A stretch of 64,000 nt of DNA from Takakia lepidozioides (taxonomy: Eukaryota; Streptophyta; Takakiopsida; Takakiales; Takakiaceae): NCBI GenBank assembly GCA_030704615.1, contig CM060732.1, forward strand, positions 57,267,053 to 57,331,052, read 5' to 3'. The notes under the pieces were generated by a model. That model was not told the DNA's origin. It saw only the letters and a program-made list of their open reading frames with translations, and made no database searches. Shown here in pieces: positions 53,731 through 64,000 of this stretch. Position 1 is the first letter of the stretch; each line of letters begins with the position of its first letter. A program made the translations under genes and the position numbers.

Positions 53731-54642
53731 CAGTGTTGTGCGGGTTCTGCCTTTTTAAGGAACCCGCCGGGCCGGGTGCGGGTTTTTTTTCGGAACCAAG
53801 TCCGGGTCCGGATCCGGGTTTTTGAAATTTGGAAAATCCGGGTCCGGGTTCGGGTCAGGGTTTGTCAACACGGACTCGGGTTAGGGTCCGGGTAGCTGTT
53901 GGGAAATATTAGCGAGTTCACGGGTTCGATCCGGGTCCTAATTTATTGATTAAATAAATTAGAAAAATAAGATTAATTAGGGATAAAATTATTATTGGCT
54001 TGAAAAAACTTTAAATCCTAATAATGAATTTTGTCTTAAGAGACATTCCTTCAAAATATACCATGAATATGAATATGTATACCACGAATAATAATTAAAA
54101 TAGAAGTTTGAGTTCAACATGTTAAGAATAGTAATATGCCCCAAGGGTAGATCACTATAGCATGGATGTGTGGATCTGGCCTAATAATAATATATGACGC
54201 CTCCTTTGGGAGGTGTAAATTATGGTCCCATAGGGCACAACTTTGTGACACCACTCCGTGGATTGAACCCACAACCGCTTTTGAGGTGGTATGTGGGCTT
54301 TACCACTGGGCTACAACGTGGTGGGGCTGGCTGCTGCAGTGGCCTATCGCTGCTCGTCCCCTCCGCACATATGACAAAACCTACCAGATCTAAGGTGGAC
54401 CCCGCATGCCCCATCTAAAATTAAGACCCGGACCCTGACCCGCTACATTGGCCCTCGGGTAGCGGGTTTAACGGTTCTGGACCCAGCAGCGGGTCCGGTT
54501 CCGGGTCCGGTTCCGGGTTCATTTTAGAAATGAACCCGGGTCAGGGTCCGGGTTTTTTGTGATAGCACGGGTCCGGGTACGGGTAACCCGGATCCTAACC
54601 CGCCGGGTACCCGCCTTCAAAACCCGGACCCGCACAACACTG
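53731..54642. mobile_element. hAT-type non-autonomous element (MITE), 912 bp
   Basis: The termini are CAGTGTTGTGCGGGT and its exact reverse complement. An 8-bp target duplication GTTTCATC flanks both sides (53723-53730 and 54643-54650). Eight-base duplications and CAG-type ends are hallmarks of hAT transposons. Both ends consist of many CCGGGTCCGGGT-type strings facing each other, a long imperfect inverted repeat. No transposase is encoded. It lies 430 bp upstream of the ATG of the RETICULATA-RELATED gene. Confidence 0.93.
54175..54330 (-). mobile_element. tRNA-derived SINE-like sequence inside the hAT MITE
   Basis: The minus strand has an A-box TAGCCCAGTGGT (54302-54313) and a B-box GGGTTCAATCC (54260-54270). 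They are about 40 bp apart, as in tRNA genes. A short TAATAATAATAT tract (about 54183) could be the tail. It does not fold as a complete tRNA and has no clear target duplication, so a SINE or a tRNA-like core of the MITE is more likely than a tRNA gene. Confidence 0.6.
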
Positions 54643-54650
54643 GTTTCATC

Positions 54651-56287
54651 CTATTTTTAGATGTTTAATCGACTCTTAAAAAACTGGTCCGTGAAACTTG
54701 AAACCTGACTGAATGAATGAAAAATGTCGAGTATATAGACGGACGTTCATCCGTGATTTGTGTTTGAATACAGCGGGAAGTCGCCCCATTAGTGCTGGGC
54801 CAAGGCAACCTACGTGGCGTGGCTGATCTGTAGCTGACTCAGCAGCAGACATTTGACGTCATCAAGGCGCCACGTCAATGGAACATAGGGAACATGGTAC
54901 TGTGTTGGAGAACGGGAGGGGATCAAGCGTGGATCAAAGAAAAGAAGAAGGGCCAGAGAGTTTCTTTGCATTTATAATCCGTTCTGTGTATGTTGCGGAG
55001 TATTTGTGTGTATGAGGGTTCTGTTGAAATCAAATGCTGGAAACTGGGCAGAGTGGACAAGTGCTGTGCTCTTGAGAGTGTTTCCTGTCACTTCTCTCCC
55101 TGCCGATCTTGACTCCGTATAGAATCGTCTCTACCCTTCTTGTGTACATAATTATGGACGCTATAGATAGTGGCTGATTTTACTGGGTTTAGATGAGGTC
55201 GTTAGTATTTGGGTTCAGCCCCCATAGAATGGACGGACTTCATTGCATGTTTTGGTGGAGTCAAGTATGTGCACAAAGAGTAGCGGTTCAGCTGGGACTT
55301 GGCCGATGGAGAGAGCGCTCCTGTGTTTTGTGGCTCTGCCTCACAAGTGGCCGGGTCTAAATGCATGATCCTAAACTACAGTGTGGTGGTCAGGGTCCCG
55401 CAGTCGACCTTGTGTCCAAAAGGGCTAGCTAATCATGCTGATCATCGTGGCCGGGACGATATTGAGAGTGGATCACTCCAGTTATGCCGCTGACAATTGT
55501 ATTTCTTGTGTTGTAGCTTTGGAATCACATTGAATGTTCAAGTGTTGCATGAAGGCCATCATGGCCCTCGCCTAAGTTATCAAGTACGTGTACCTTAGTA
55601 TTTCCAACTTGGCGAACCCTCGGCAGGCCCCAGTTCATGCAGAGGATTTTGATATATGACAACATTTGCTTCATAACAAGGTTTAGCACAGCCATCTAGA
55701 TCAATCCGATCATTAAATATATATATCCATTAAATGAGCATTAAACAGAGGTGTTGGTCACTCAAGAGTGTACTGTATAAACGATGTTCTCCAACCCTCT
55801 ACCTACATCCAAGTTAGTACCCTGAATCCTTGGACCCGCCTAAATCCGTGTGCATACAACCTCCAATCCCGACATTTCAAATGCAGACAGTTTCTCTGGT
55901 TTTATTGTGCATAGCCTTGGATCCATTCAGCTGTGGATTAAATTCTTGACTCTCTTGAGACTCTCGAGAATCTCCTAGATCTCAGTTCACTCAATTTCTC
56001 TCGCAAATCTGAGCTCTTTCTTTCTCACGGTGAGGGTCTAGTTTTCACGATTCACACCTCTCTACTTCAGAGTAGTTACTATTGTAGTTAGAAGTCTGCC
56101 TGTTTGTCCCATACTTCCATCTATACTAATATCCATACTTGTTTTTCACTCATTTGAGACCTTGGCAACTAGCTCGACTACTGTATCTAGAGAAGTCATT
56201 ACAGGCCTCTCCGTCTCCCTCTCTTCGATAACTGACAACTCGCTCCTCTGAACTACTGAGTTTATAAGATACCTCTTTCTCTATCAT
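54651..56287. other. Intergenic, no gene recognised
   Basis: Only short open frames. The part 55930-56280 is CT-rich and may be promoter or leader of the following small gene. Confidence 0.5.
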
Positions 56288-56479
56288 ATGAGCAAGCTAC
56301 TCAACCACCAGGCGTGCTTCGACTTCCTCCAAGTTGCGACCGAAAATACCTCTAGTCTGATATCGATTCCAAGCCAACAAGTTGAACTAAGAAACGAGTG
56401 GATCCAGAGCGCAACCTTATTTGGTGATGTCTCACTGCAGATTCTTCTGCGCAAGTTTCTTGAAGCAGTAACCAAGTAA
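56288..56479 (+). CDS. Small ORF just upstream of the secreted protein gene
   Basis: This 63-codon frame ends 3 bases before the ATG at 56482. The composition (LLNHQACFDFLQVATENTSS) is plausible for protein, but no family is recognised. It could be an upstream ORF in the leader of the next gene, or chance. Confidence 0.25.
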   Translation: MSKLLNHQACFDFLQVATENTSSLISIPSQQVELRNEWIQSATLFGDVSLQILLRKFLEAVTK

Positions 56480-56481
56480 AG

Positions 56482-56907
56482 ATGTCGCGCCTCGCACTAG
56501 TCCCATCCATCACTCGAGTACTGCTCATACTAGTTCTAGAAGCCTTTTTTGGTACACTCCATGGAGTGATGATCACTATCCAGAATGACACAGGGCATAA
56601 CATGAAGGTTAGCTGTGATGATCTAGCCGAGACAGTTACACTGCAAAATAAGGCGGCTGTGTTCCTACTAGATCCACCAAAGAGTCCACAGAACTGCTAT
56701 GTTGCTTGGAAGGGTCGTGCCTTGTACTTCGTCGCAGACAACGCCCTTGCTGCGGATGAGGCCAACTGGGACTTCATAGGACCAGACACCTATCTGAATA
56801 ATCAAAAGCTCACCGATGAGCAAGCTAACACCTGGAATGCCACAGTGATAAGCACAACACCAGATTATTCAGAAACAGTGAATGCTACGAGTCCTACACC
56901 GTACTGA
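56482..56907 (+). CDS. Small secreted protein, plant self-incompatibility S1-like
   Basis: The 141-residue protein starts with a signal peptide (RVLLILVLEAFFGTLHG, cleavage near residue 28). The mature part has VMITIQNDTGHNMKVSC with Cys45 and QNCYVAWKG with Cys72. Two cysteines around alternating beta-type sequence fit the layout of plant S1/SPH secreted proteins (one Cys after the second strand, then a C-x-x-x-W strand). Two NAT sites near the C-terminus are possible N-glycosylation sites. Length matches SPH proteins. Sequence identity to the family is low by eye, so the call is tentative; a generic secreted beta-sandwich protein is the alternative. It is intronless. Confidence 0.45.
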   Translation: MSRLALVPSITRVLLILVLEAFFGTLHGVMITIQNDTGHNMKVSCDDLAETVTLQNKAAVFLLDPPKSPQNCYVAWKGRALYFVADNALAADEANWDFIGPDTYLNNQKLTDEQANTWNATVISTTPDYSETVNATSPTPY

Positions 56908-59690
56908 CGTTCCAGGCTTCAACTCTGCCCCTGGAGAATAACTGATGACTTTATTACGCGCATCATCCCTGTTGAAATGACGTTGAATTATACACATGTA
57001 ACTTAAGGTCCCCTGAGACCTTATAATTATTTTGTCAACCTTGAAGTTTATTGAAGATCAGCAGCTGGGAGAGATCCGAAATCTAAAAGTTCACGGTTTC
57101 GTTGTTCGGAGAAACAGCTGGTGCTTGTAACTGCTTCTCGATGACCTAGCTAGATTCATGTGTGGGTTCTCCTTATCCTATGGACTAGTTAGGCCAGCTG
57201 ATCATCAGCTGCGGGGTCCTGTGATCCTTTACGATTCTAAGGATGCTTTTCGAAATGTCTCAAATGACATTTATGTGTCATAGTTGCTTCTCACCCCATG
57301 GATGATGCAGGGTGAGGTGGTGGTTGGCAACAAATGTACCAAGGAATATAGCATAGTGCGCCGGCGCATTGGCCTGGACACACGTACTCTTCCTACTGAA
57401 GAGCGTTGAGCAGGGTAGCTCTATGAATCGCGTGTAAATAATTTCCAAAGCTGGCCATGGCATGAAGATTGAATAAATTTTTCTATGTATCTGTTCGTCT
57501 ACTTGTACTCTCTCTCACCATACTTTTCAGTTGAAGATGCCAAGATAAGTGTTCCGGCGCCCGCATTGAAGTTCTGTTTTGCATTCAAGCTTTGTTTTCC
57601 CACTTGCAAGCAAATTAGAGCCTTAAGAGATTGGATTTCTGGTAAGAACCGAAGACAGGGGGATCGGGATGGATCTGTAAGGCATGCGGAGGAATCGAGT
57701 AGCGAGAGAATGCAGAGGCTTGAACGACTTGTGGGCCTTGAATGACAACAAAGAAAAAAAATCCAAAGAGAAACCAATCTGTAGACATGCTTAAATTCAG
57801 TTCTGGGCAAGAGGAGACAATGACACTGGCCAGGAAAGGAAACTAACCCTGGCTGTGGCCCAATTCATTGACCAGCCCTCCAGCTCCGTTCAATTTATCT
57901 CCAATACGTGTAGTGGGAGTCTGGAGACAACCACGATTGAATTCTCACTTAATATCAGTACTACATGATCAGTTGCTGGCCAGCCAATTGACCATGCTAC
58001 CCCGAGTTTCACCTAGGGTCCTGACCATGATATTAATTCATGTGCCCTCCTCACCACTTCCTGCTTGCTTCCTTGCAAAATACTTGGAAGTACATTGTCT
58101 GCTCTCTCCTATCTTTCATGAGTGGGACAGAGCCCCCCTTGTGGATGATTGCTGGATTGTGTCCCGAAAAAGATATCAATAATTTCCAACGAAGTGAGTA
58201 CTCATCTATGCCTCGCCACAACTGACGGCAGCAATCGTTGACAAGAAACATCCCAAGGCTTCAATTTTAATTGTGCTTTGATCATCAGCTGTGCTTTTCA
58301 CAGTTAGAACTACAGAACGCCCCCAGATACAAGGTCCCATGAAGGAACTTGATGGTCTTTCGGCTTTTTACACTTAGAAACATGAAGTGTGTTCACTACT
58401 CTGATCAGTCTCTTGTTCACCTGAGGCCCACCATCTTTTGCTCTCCAGCATCAACCTGCTAAGATTTCTGTTTCCAGAAATACATTCCATACTGCATCCT
58501 CAATGTGCTATTTCACGCAGCCCCATAGGGCAAATAGCTTTTCTCTTCAGCGCAATCAATCCATTAATGCCATTGCCTTACATTGCATTTCAATCATGCA
58601 ATATGGTGCAACACATGTCATATGACTTTATCTGACCATTGTGATGCTCCCTGGATATTACCACATCTCACCTCACATCCATGAATCTCCACAACCCAAC
58701 TGACACAGCACATCCCCCTTTCTCCATCACAGAACTCTCATAAGATACCCAACAGACTTTACCAGCCTCAATCAATACCTGCTTGCAGGATGTTAGAATC
58801 CCCTCAAATTGTTTCTACACCAACATCTCATAAGCAATCCTTTTGCATCAAGTTTCTTACCTGAAATGGTATCTTAACTAGCAAAATCTTGGAATATATC
58901 CATTTGATGAGTGTGGAGTAAACTGCAGACTTATAGTTGAAAGGTACATAAAAGTACCCTCTTAACGTTATAAGGGTCACCCTGTATATAACTAGCAAAA
59001 TCTTAAGAGTACCTTTTCAAATGCGCAAGTGAGGAAGGTTGACAAGGTTTCACCCCTCAACTCCCAACACATCCTGGCTCCAGGTAGGTCATAGTAACTG
59101 AAGTTCACTGTCTATGAATGGTGTTCAACTGTATTGGTACAAATCAAAGCAATGAAGAGGATCCATCACAGCTTGTTTATGTGGTACTCACAGGATCAAA
59201 GGCCTCAAAGGCCTGCAGCAAGTAAGAGACACTTAGGCCACGCTTGGAGTGCTTGAACCTTGCAGCAACTGTGGAAAGACTCACGAACACGACAAATGTT
59301 AAGATGGCACTTGCATAAACCTTAATAATTCTGCATATATAGGATCATTTGCACCAAAACATGCCAACAACTGGCACAAGAATAGGATTTCACTTAAACG
59401 CCTGATTCTTGTATGAAGTAACTATGGATTAAGTGGCCCAGGAGGAAGGGGTAGAAAGCAGTGGGGGTGTCAAAGGCACCTAAGGAGAATAAACATTTGC
59501 TTTCAAGTTGTGCAAGGTTAGCCAACTCATTTGCAGATACCCTTTGAAGACTGGCTCTGTACCCTTGAGGGTCTCCCCACTGTATGCTAACCCTCCCACA
59601 GGGCTACGAGTGGTATCATGTCTCATCCCAGAAATGCAAAACAGATGAGACATGGCTGGGATCGCAACAGTAGAGAGCTGACACTTACCC
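56908..59690. other. Intergenic and probable 3' UTR of the F-box gene, no other gene recognised
   Basis: The plus frame 57485-57745 (86 codons, membrane-like start then charged tail) is not supported by any family. A GAGG/GTAAGT site just after the F-box stop codon (about 59685) suggests an intron in its 3' UTR, so transcribed sequence may extend left of 59690. Confidence 0.4.
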
Positions 59691-60993
59691 TCAAACAAAG
59701 GCATCCAGTCTTGGGGGAAAGGGGAACCCAAGCCATGCCACAGAGCTATGGTTGGGACCCTTGTAGAACTTGTCCAGCCAGTGCCATGACCCTTGCTCTT
59801 TTGTGAAATCGTAAAGCAAAACATTCCTCAGAGCCGGGCTTGAAAAGCACATGTAATCGCCAACCCCAGTGCACTCAAAATTGGAGAACCCCTGCTTGAA
59901 TAGCTGGTTGAAGGGCTTCGCAGGCATGTGTGTCAGTTTCTTCCACTCCCTGTTTTTGTGATTGTACTCCCATATACGAAGGCTCCAAGATGTACGGTTT
60001 TTGATTGCACCGGCCATTAGCAGATGTCCCTGATGAAACAACCAAATCCATTATGAACCTTCCTTGACATGGAAGAAACTGAGTTGAGGTCACAGAATTA
60101 AACGTGGAGGAACCAGGCTAGATTCAGCTTAATGAGAAAATCGACGAAGCCTAGTCCTATGTTATCAAATTGCTCGGCATGAAGGCAAACTCACCCCGAT
60201 ATACATTCGATGGCAACGGGTTTCCAGGGTTCAAGAATCACACCTTGCGCTCTGCGAGATGCGGGGATGCCACTGGTAATGCTCCCTCGGGAACAGGTAT
60301 TTCCCTCCAGTGCTTTCGCTCAATATCGAATGACATGATGGACTGTAGGTAACAAATTTCAAATGGAGCATTTGGCCGTGGGTGGATCAAGAAGTAGAAG
60401 ACCCCATTCAAGAAGAAAGCTTTGGCGGGCCTTCGAGGCGCCTTACCCACCACTTTCCAGCGATCGGTCCTGGAATCGTAAAGCTCCATGGACGAGTCAT
60501 ACTGTGGAGAATTTTGTATATCGGCCCCAGTTGCAAGGATCTTGTAGTGCTTTCTGTCCTTATCTTCAAAAAAACATACCAGAGGATCGACGCGCTTGCG
60601 CAGCATATGGGGCAACCTTCTTGAGGTTTTGGTCAGAGGATTACAGACACAAATTGTCCCCTCTTCCGTACCAGTAATGCAGAGCAAACCACCAGCCCCG
60701 GCAACCGGATGCAAGAAATCGTCCGGGAGGTAATCCAGCGGCACAGAACACCACGTATTCAGAATTGGGTTGTATGGAAACACCCCATTCCAGCTAAACC
60801 CGTAGTCCAAGAGCATGATCCATTCTTCCCGGTTAGGTATTTCTGCCCTCAATTCAAGAAACGCGGGCGTGAATGGCAGTGCATTCCATCGTCTACACAC
60901 CACTCGAAAGTGGAAGAATCTGTGCACCGGCAGTTGTGCCAGCACCCTGTCCATGATCGCATCTGGCAGCAAAGCCCATACTCTTGGATCCAT
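59691..60993 (-). CDS. F-box/kelch-repeat protein (At5g15710-like)
   Basis: Two exons, 60993-60244 and 60029-59691, join in phase 0 at a GCAAG/GTGTGA donor and a CATCAG acceptor to give 362 residues. The N-terminal F-box (WALLPDAIMDRVLAQLPVHR to FTPAFLEL, residues 6-50) would bind SKP1 in an SCF ubiquitin ligase. Kelch-type repeats follow, with GAGGLLCITG, VCNPLTKTSRRLP, MELYDSRTDRWKVV, FFLNGVFYFLIHP and the second-exon WEYNHKNREWKKL. These would form a substrate-binding propeller. Architecture and the RVVCRRWN motif match plant F-box/kelch proteins. ATG at 60991-60993 is the obvious start. The targets are unknown. Confidence 0.92.
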
Positions 60994-62122
60994 GCCAGCT
61001 TTATCTATCTAGGCTGCCACCATCTCCTTCTCCAACAAAAATTCCCCTCACCCAACCTCTTTGTTGTTCAGCCCATATACCTCACCATCACCTCCTTAAC
61101 TCAACTTCAATGCTTCTTGAAATTTAAAGCCCACAACGAAAGAGGTTGTCAAGAGCTCTCACAGACTCTCAAGAAACACTCACCTACACAAAGAAGGGAG
61201 ACAGGTATTCTCTAGTCGATGAACGTTTCTGTCTCAGGTCTGAGTGATCATCCGCATACTGTACAAGTAAGAGGTGCACCAATCATAAAGCGATCACTGA
61301 CATTCTTTGCTTTGCCTACAGTGCAAGTGAGACTGTGCACTGGTCAGCAGAGCTTTTACTTTATACCGCCCACCTAAAGGTCAAACTCCACACCCACCTG
61401 CCCACCCCAGATTGGGCTCCATAGCTTAGTTCCTCGTATCCCGTCTTTACATAAAGACGATGAACAAGGAGCTAGCTAGGAGACAACAACATGAGAGGGA
61501 GATAAGTTGACAACACAAGTCTGTCAATGTGATTTTGAGCTCTCTCTCTTATTCTCTATTGTATATGCTTCTCTCTCGATTTCGTTTGGTCCTGTATCGT
61601 CACTTTGAGTGGCAATTCGCCTAGTCAGTGAAGTAGGTTAGCCATGAGTGGAACGGGCAAGCGGGGGACAACTGGCGCACATGTATCAGACCGAACAAGC
61701 GCGGTCTACAGTCAGACCGAATCTTGAGCTTCTCTCAGGCGAGAATTTCCTAGATGCTCGTTCCTTTCTTTTTTACCTTTCTCTGTGCGCGAGCAAATCC
61801 AGGATAGGTGGTGGGTCTTGACTCTTGAGAGTTGAGCTTGACTCTTGAGAGTTGAGAGGGGACTGGAGGTTGTGCATACGTGTGATTCGGGGAGGAGGGG
61901 CCAGGTGTTGGAGAGGCTATAGAAAGTAAACAAGGATATACTGGTACACTTCCCTACGCGGTACACAATCTCTCTGTCGGAGGTTACAGAATCCGGAGAG
62001 AAGCCACGGTTCCAAGGTTCCAGTTAACTGCCGAACGTACCACACTGCCTGATGTATCAAGGAAACTTGAGCTTGTGGATTGACAGACCATTTCGGAAAG
62101 ATCTTGGAGATCTGTGGACAAT
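60994..62122. other. Intergenic, divergent promoters of the F-box and UGT genes
   Basis: The two genes are transcribed away from each other from this 1.1-kb stretch. It includes a perfect 20-bp tandem duplication at 61817-61856 (CTTGACTCTTGAGAGTTGAG twice). No gene is recognised. Confidence 0.6.
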
Positions 62123-63971
62123 ATGTTGATCGAACCAAGCTCGGAGTTTCATGGAGTCCACGTTGTCGTCTTCCCTTTCCCGGCACAAGGCCACACTGGC
62201 CCAGCCTTTCAACTTTCGAAGATCTTGGCCAGATATGGCGTCACTGTTACCTTCGTCAGCGTGACCCCAAGTCTGGCTAGTGCGAGACAGATTTTGTTTG
62301 AAGATCCAGGATTCCAATCACGCAACATGATCCGCTTGGTAGCTCTTGATGTCCCTGAGGAATTATGTGGTCGGGACTTCACTCTTGCAAAGTTCCACGA
62401 CTTAAGACTGATCACAGATAACATGAACGGAGTATTTGAAGACCTCATAAGGTCATTGGTGGAGTCAGCTGAAGCTTCCGAATTACCCGGCCCTCCTACT
62501 TGCATCATTTCTGATATGTTTTTGGGTTGGACTCAGGTATCAGCTCGGAACCGAGCAAGTCGTGACATTGTTTCTCTGAAGATTCTACAATGTGTAGATC
62601 AAGTTGTCCGTAAGGATTTTGATATCCATATTTATGAACTCTCTTGAACTCTCCCCCTCCGACGATCGATGAGTGTGCATCTCTCTCTCTGTCTCTCTGT
62701 CTCTCTCATAACACGTTCCGTTGAGGGAATTGCATGGGGTGCAGGATATAGCCAACAAGTTTCAAATACCCAGATATTGTCTGTTTTCGTCGCCAGCGCT
62801 ATTTCTTTCATTAATGTGTCACCTTCCCAGTTTTGAAGCGCAGGGCCTAATCCCTGTTAAGTCCGATGCGAAGCCCTTGATCATTCCAGGTTTCCCTCCA
62901 ATTATGTATGGTGATTTGGCGGATTCCCTTTTGGAGACTGGAATAAAGAAGAACAGAGACTTCCTCGTGTATCATTCAAAGCGGTTACTGGAAGCTGCTG
63001 GAATACTCGTGAATAGTGTTTATGAAGTGGAATATGAAGTTATTGAAGGCTTACGGAACACACTTTCTAGCGATTCAAAGTTGACCCAGGTGGATTGGCA
63101 TCTCTACAAATACCGTGCAATTAGTTCTTGATTTCTTTCTTTTGGCTTGGCCAGTCTGCTCTTTCCCTGTTTTCCAAACTACCGGTCGCACAGTCTTGGC
63201 TTAACATGTCCAAAATGATCATGTGATTTTTGGCAGGTACCGAGCGTCTTGACAATCGGCCCTTTGATGGATGGCATCAACAGCGGCATTCGCGAAAACA
63301 TCACAAAGGTGACTCCAAAAGGGGATGAGTGCTTAGAATGGTTGAACAGACATCCTCCGTCATCTGTTCTCTATATTGCCTTTGGAACCGTAGCACTACT
63401 CACTGCCACACAGATTGATCAGCTAGCTCTTGGACTCGAAGCCAGTGGGCAACGTTTTCTTTGGGTTCTGAGAGCCCCTGCCATTACGCAAGGATCGGAA
63501 TCGATTCCCCAAGTCTGGGATTTCCTCCCCGCAGGTTTCGTGGAAAGAACAAAGGACAGGGGTCTAGTTTTCTCAAACTGGGCGCCACAGCTCCATATCC
63601 TGGGCCACCCTGCCGTTGGAGCTTTCCTAACCCACTGTGGATGGAATTCCGCAATGGAAAGCATTCTGATTGGTGTGCCGATGATAGCATGGCCAATGAT
63701 AGCTGACCAGATGATGAATGCACGGCTCATCGTGGATGTTCGCAAGATTGGAGTCGGAGTTCACAGGCAAGGATATGGAGCGCATGCGTTGCTTGCAAAA
63801 GAGGAGATCGAGAGGGCGATCAGGCTGTTGATGCAAGACGAGCATACAGATGGCGTAAGGAAGAAGGTCGGGGAGGCGAGCAGGACGGTGGAGAGAGCGG
63901 TGGCCGTCGGTGGATCGTCCCACACCAATTTGCACCTGTTTTTGAATTCCCTCCGTCCAACAAAACACTAA
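62123..63971 (+). CDS. UDP-glycosyltransferase (family 1, plant PSPG type)
   Basis: Three exons, 62123-62536, 62745-63089 and 63237-63971, with GT/AG introns in phase 0, encode 497 residues. The N-terminal domain has the catalytic His24 in FPFPAQGHTGP and the likely partner Asp131 in CIISDMFLGW. The sugar-donor domain has the complete 44-residue PSPG box (residues 368-411), starting WAPQLHILGHPAVGAFLTHC and including HCGWNS, GVPMIAWP and a final DQ; Gln at the last position usually goes with UDP-glucose. It would glycosylate a small lipophilic acceptor in the cytosol. The acceptor cannot be told. ATG at 62123 gives the usual distance to the catalytic His. Confidence 0.95.
62680..62707 (+). 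repeat. CT-rich microsatellite in UGT intron 1
   Basis: Runs of CT broken by single G residues, within the first intron near its 3' end, where it may serve as an extended pyrimidine tract. Confidence 0.9.
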
Positions 63972-64000
63972 CACGTCACAAGACGGATTTTTTATATTAT

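Noticed and set aside
54255-54320. tRNA gene on the minus strand inside the hAT element
   Set aside because: Only internal promoter boxes are recognisable; no complete cloverleaf can be drawn.
35962-63971. Terpene biosynthetic gene cluster (terpene synthase plus UGT)
   Set aside because: The two genes are about 25 kb apart with unrelated genes and repeats between them, and no P450 or other pathway enzyme is present.

Overview
The window is nuclear DNA of a land plant, most likely a non-seed plant (bryophyte, lycophyte or fern). The evidence is intron-containing genes of plant families (a RETICULATA-RELATED plastid protein, an F-box/kelch protein, a PSPG-box UDP-glycosyltransferase), PPR and LRR receptor-kinase remnants, plant-type Ty3/gypsy, CACTA and hAT elements, and an intact microbial-type terpene synthase-like (MTPSL) gene, a class known from non-seed land plants. 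The species cannot be fixed from the sequence.

Region by region. 1-8769: the 3' part of a plus-strand Ty3/gypsy element (A) with protease, RT, RNase H and integrase, about 3.6 kb of extra sense ORFs, a polypurine tract and a probable 3' LTR. 9318-29446: a 20.1-kb CACTA-type DNA transposon defined by identical 23-bp inverted termini and an AGC target duplication. Inside it lie a minus-strand Ty3/gypsy element (B, 9.65 to at least 23.3 kb) split by a second, nearly complete minus-strand chromovirus (C, 12021-18997, two LTRs, iMet primer site, chromodomain), plus fragments of an LRR receptor kinase and a PPR gene. Element B carries a cytosine-5 DNA methyltransferase domain between protease and RT; this is the most unusual item in the window. 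29.4-35.9 kb: decayed DUF4283-like sequence, AT-rich repeats and unidentified minus-strand exons. 35962-37149: the intronless MTPSL gene, flanked by a roughly 120-bp inverted repeat and followed by a SINE whose empty-site paralogue lies 0.8 kb away. 38-45 kb: mostly repeats, including two unrelated tandem arrays with the same period of about 191 bp. 45.7-64 kb: the gene-rich end, holding an unidentified two-exon minus gene, the 11-exon RETICULATA-RELATED 5/6-like gene, a hAT-type MITE with a tRNA-derived SINE-like core, a small secreted S1-like protein, an F-box/kelch gene and a three-exon UGT.

The host genes do not form an operon or an obvious cluster. Terpene synthase and UGT are both specialised-metabolism genes, but they are 25 kb apart with unrelated genes between them. 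Most of the first 31 kb is layered transposition: retroelement B, chromovirus C inserted into it, and a CACTA element enclosing both with captured gene fragments. Exon boundaries were placed by hand from GT/AG sites and homology; no alignment or search was run.
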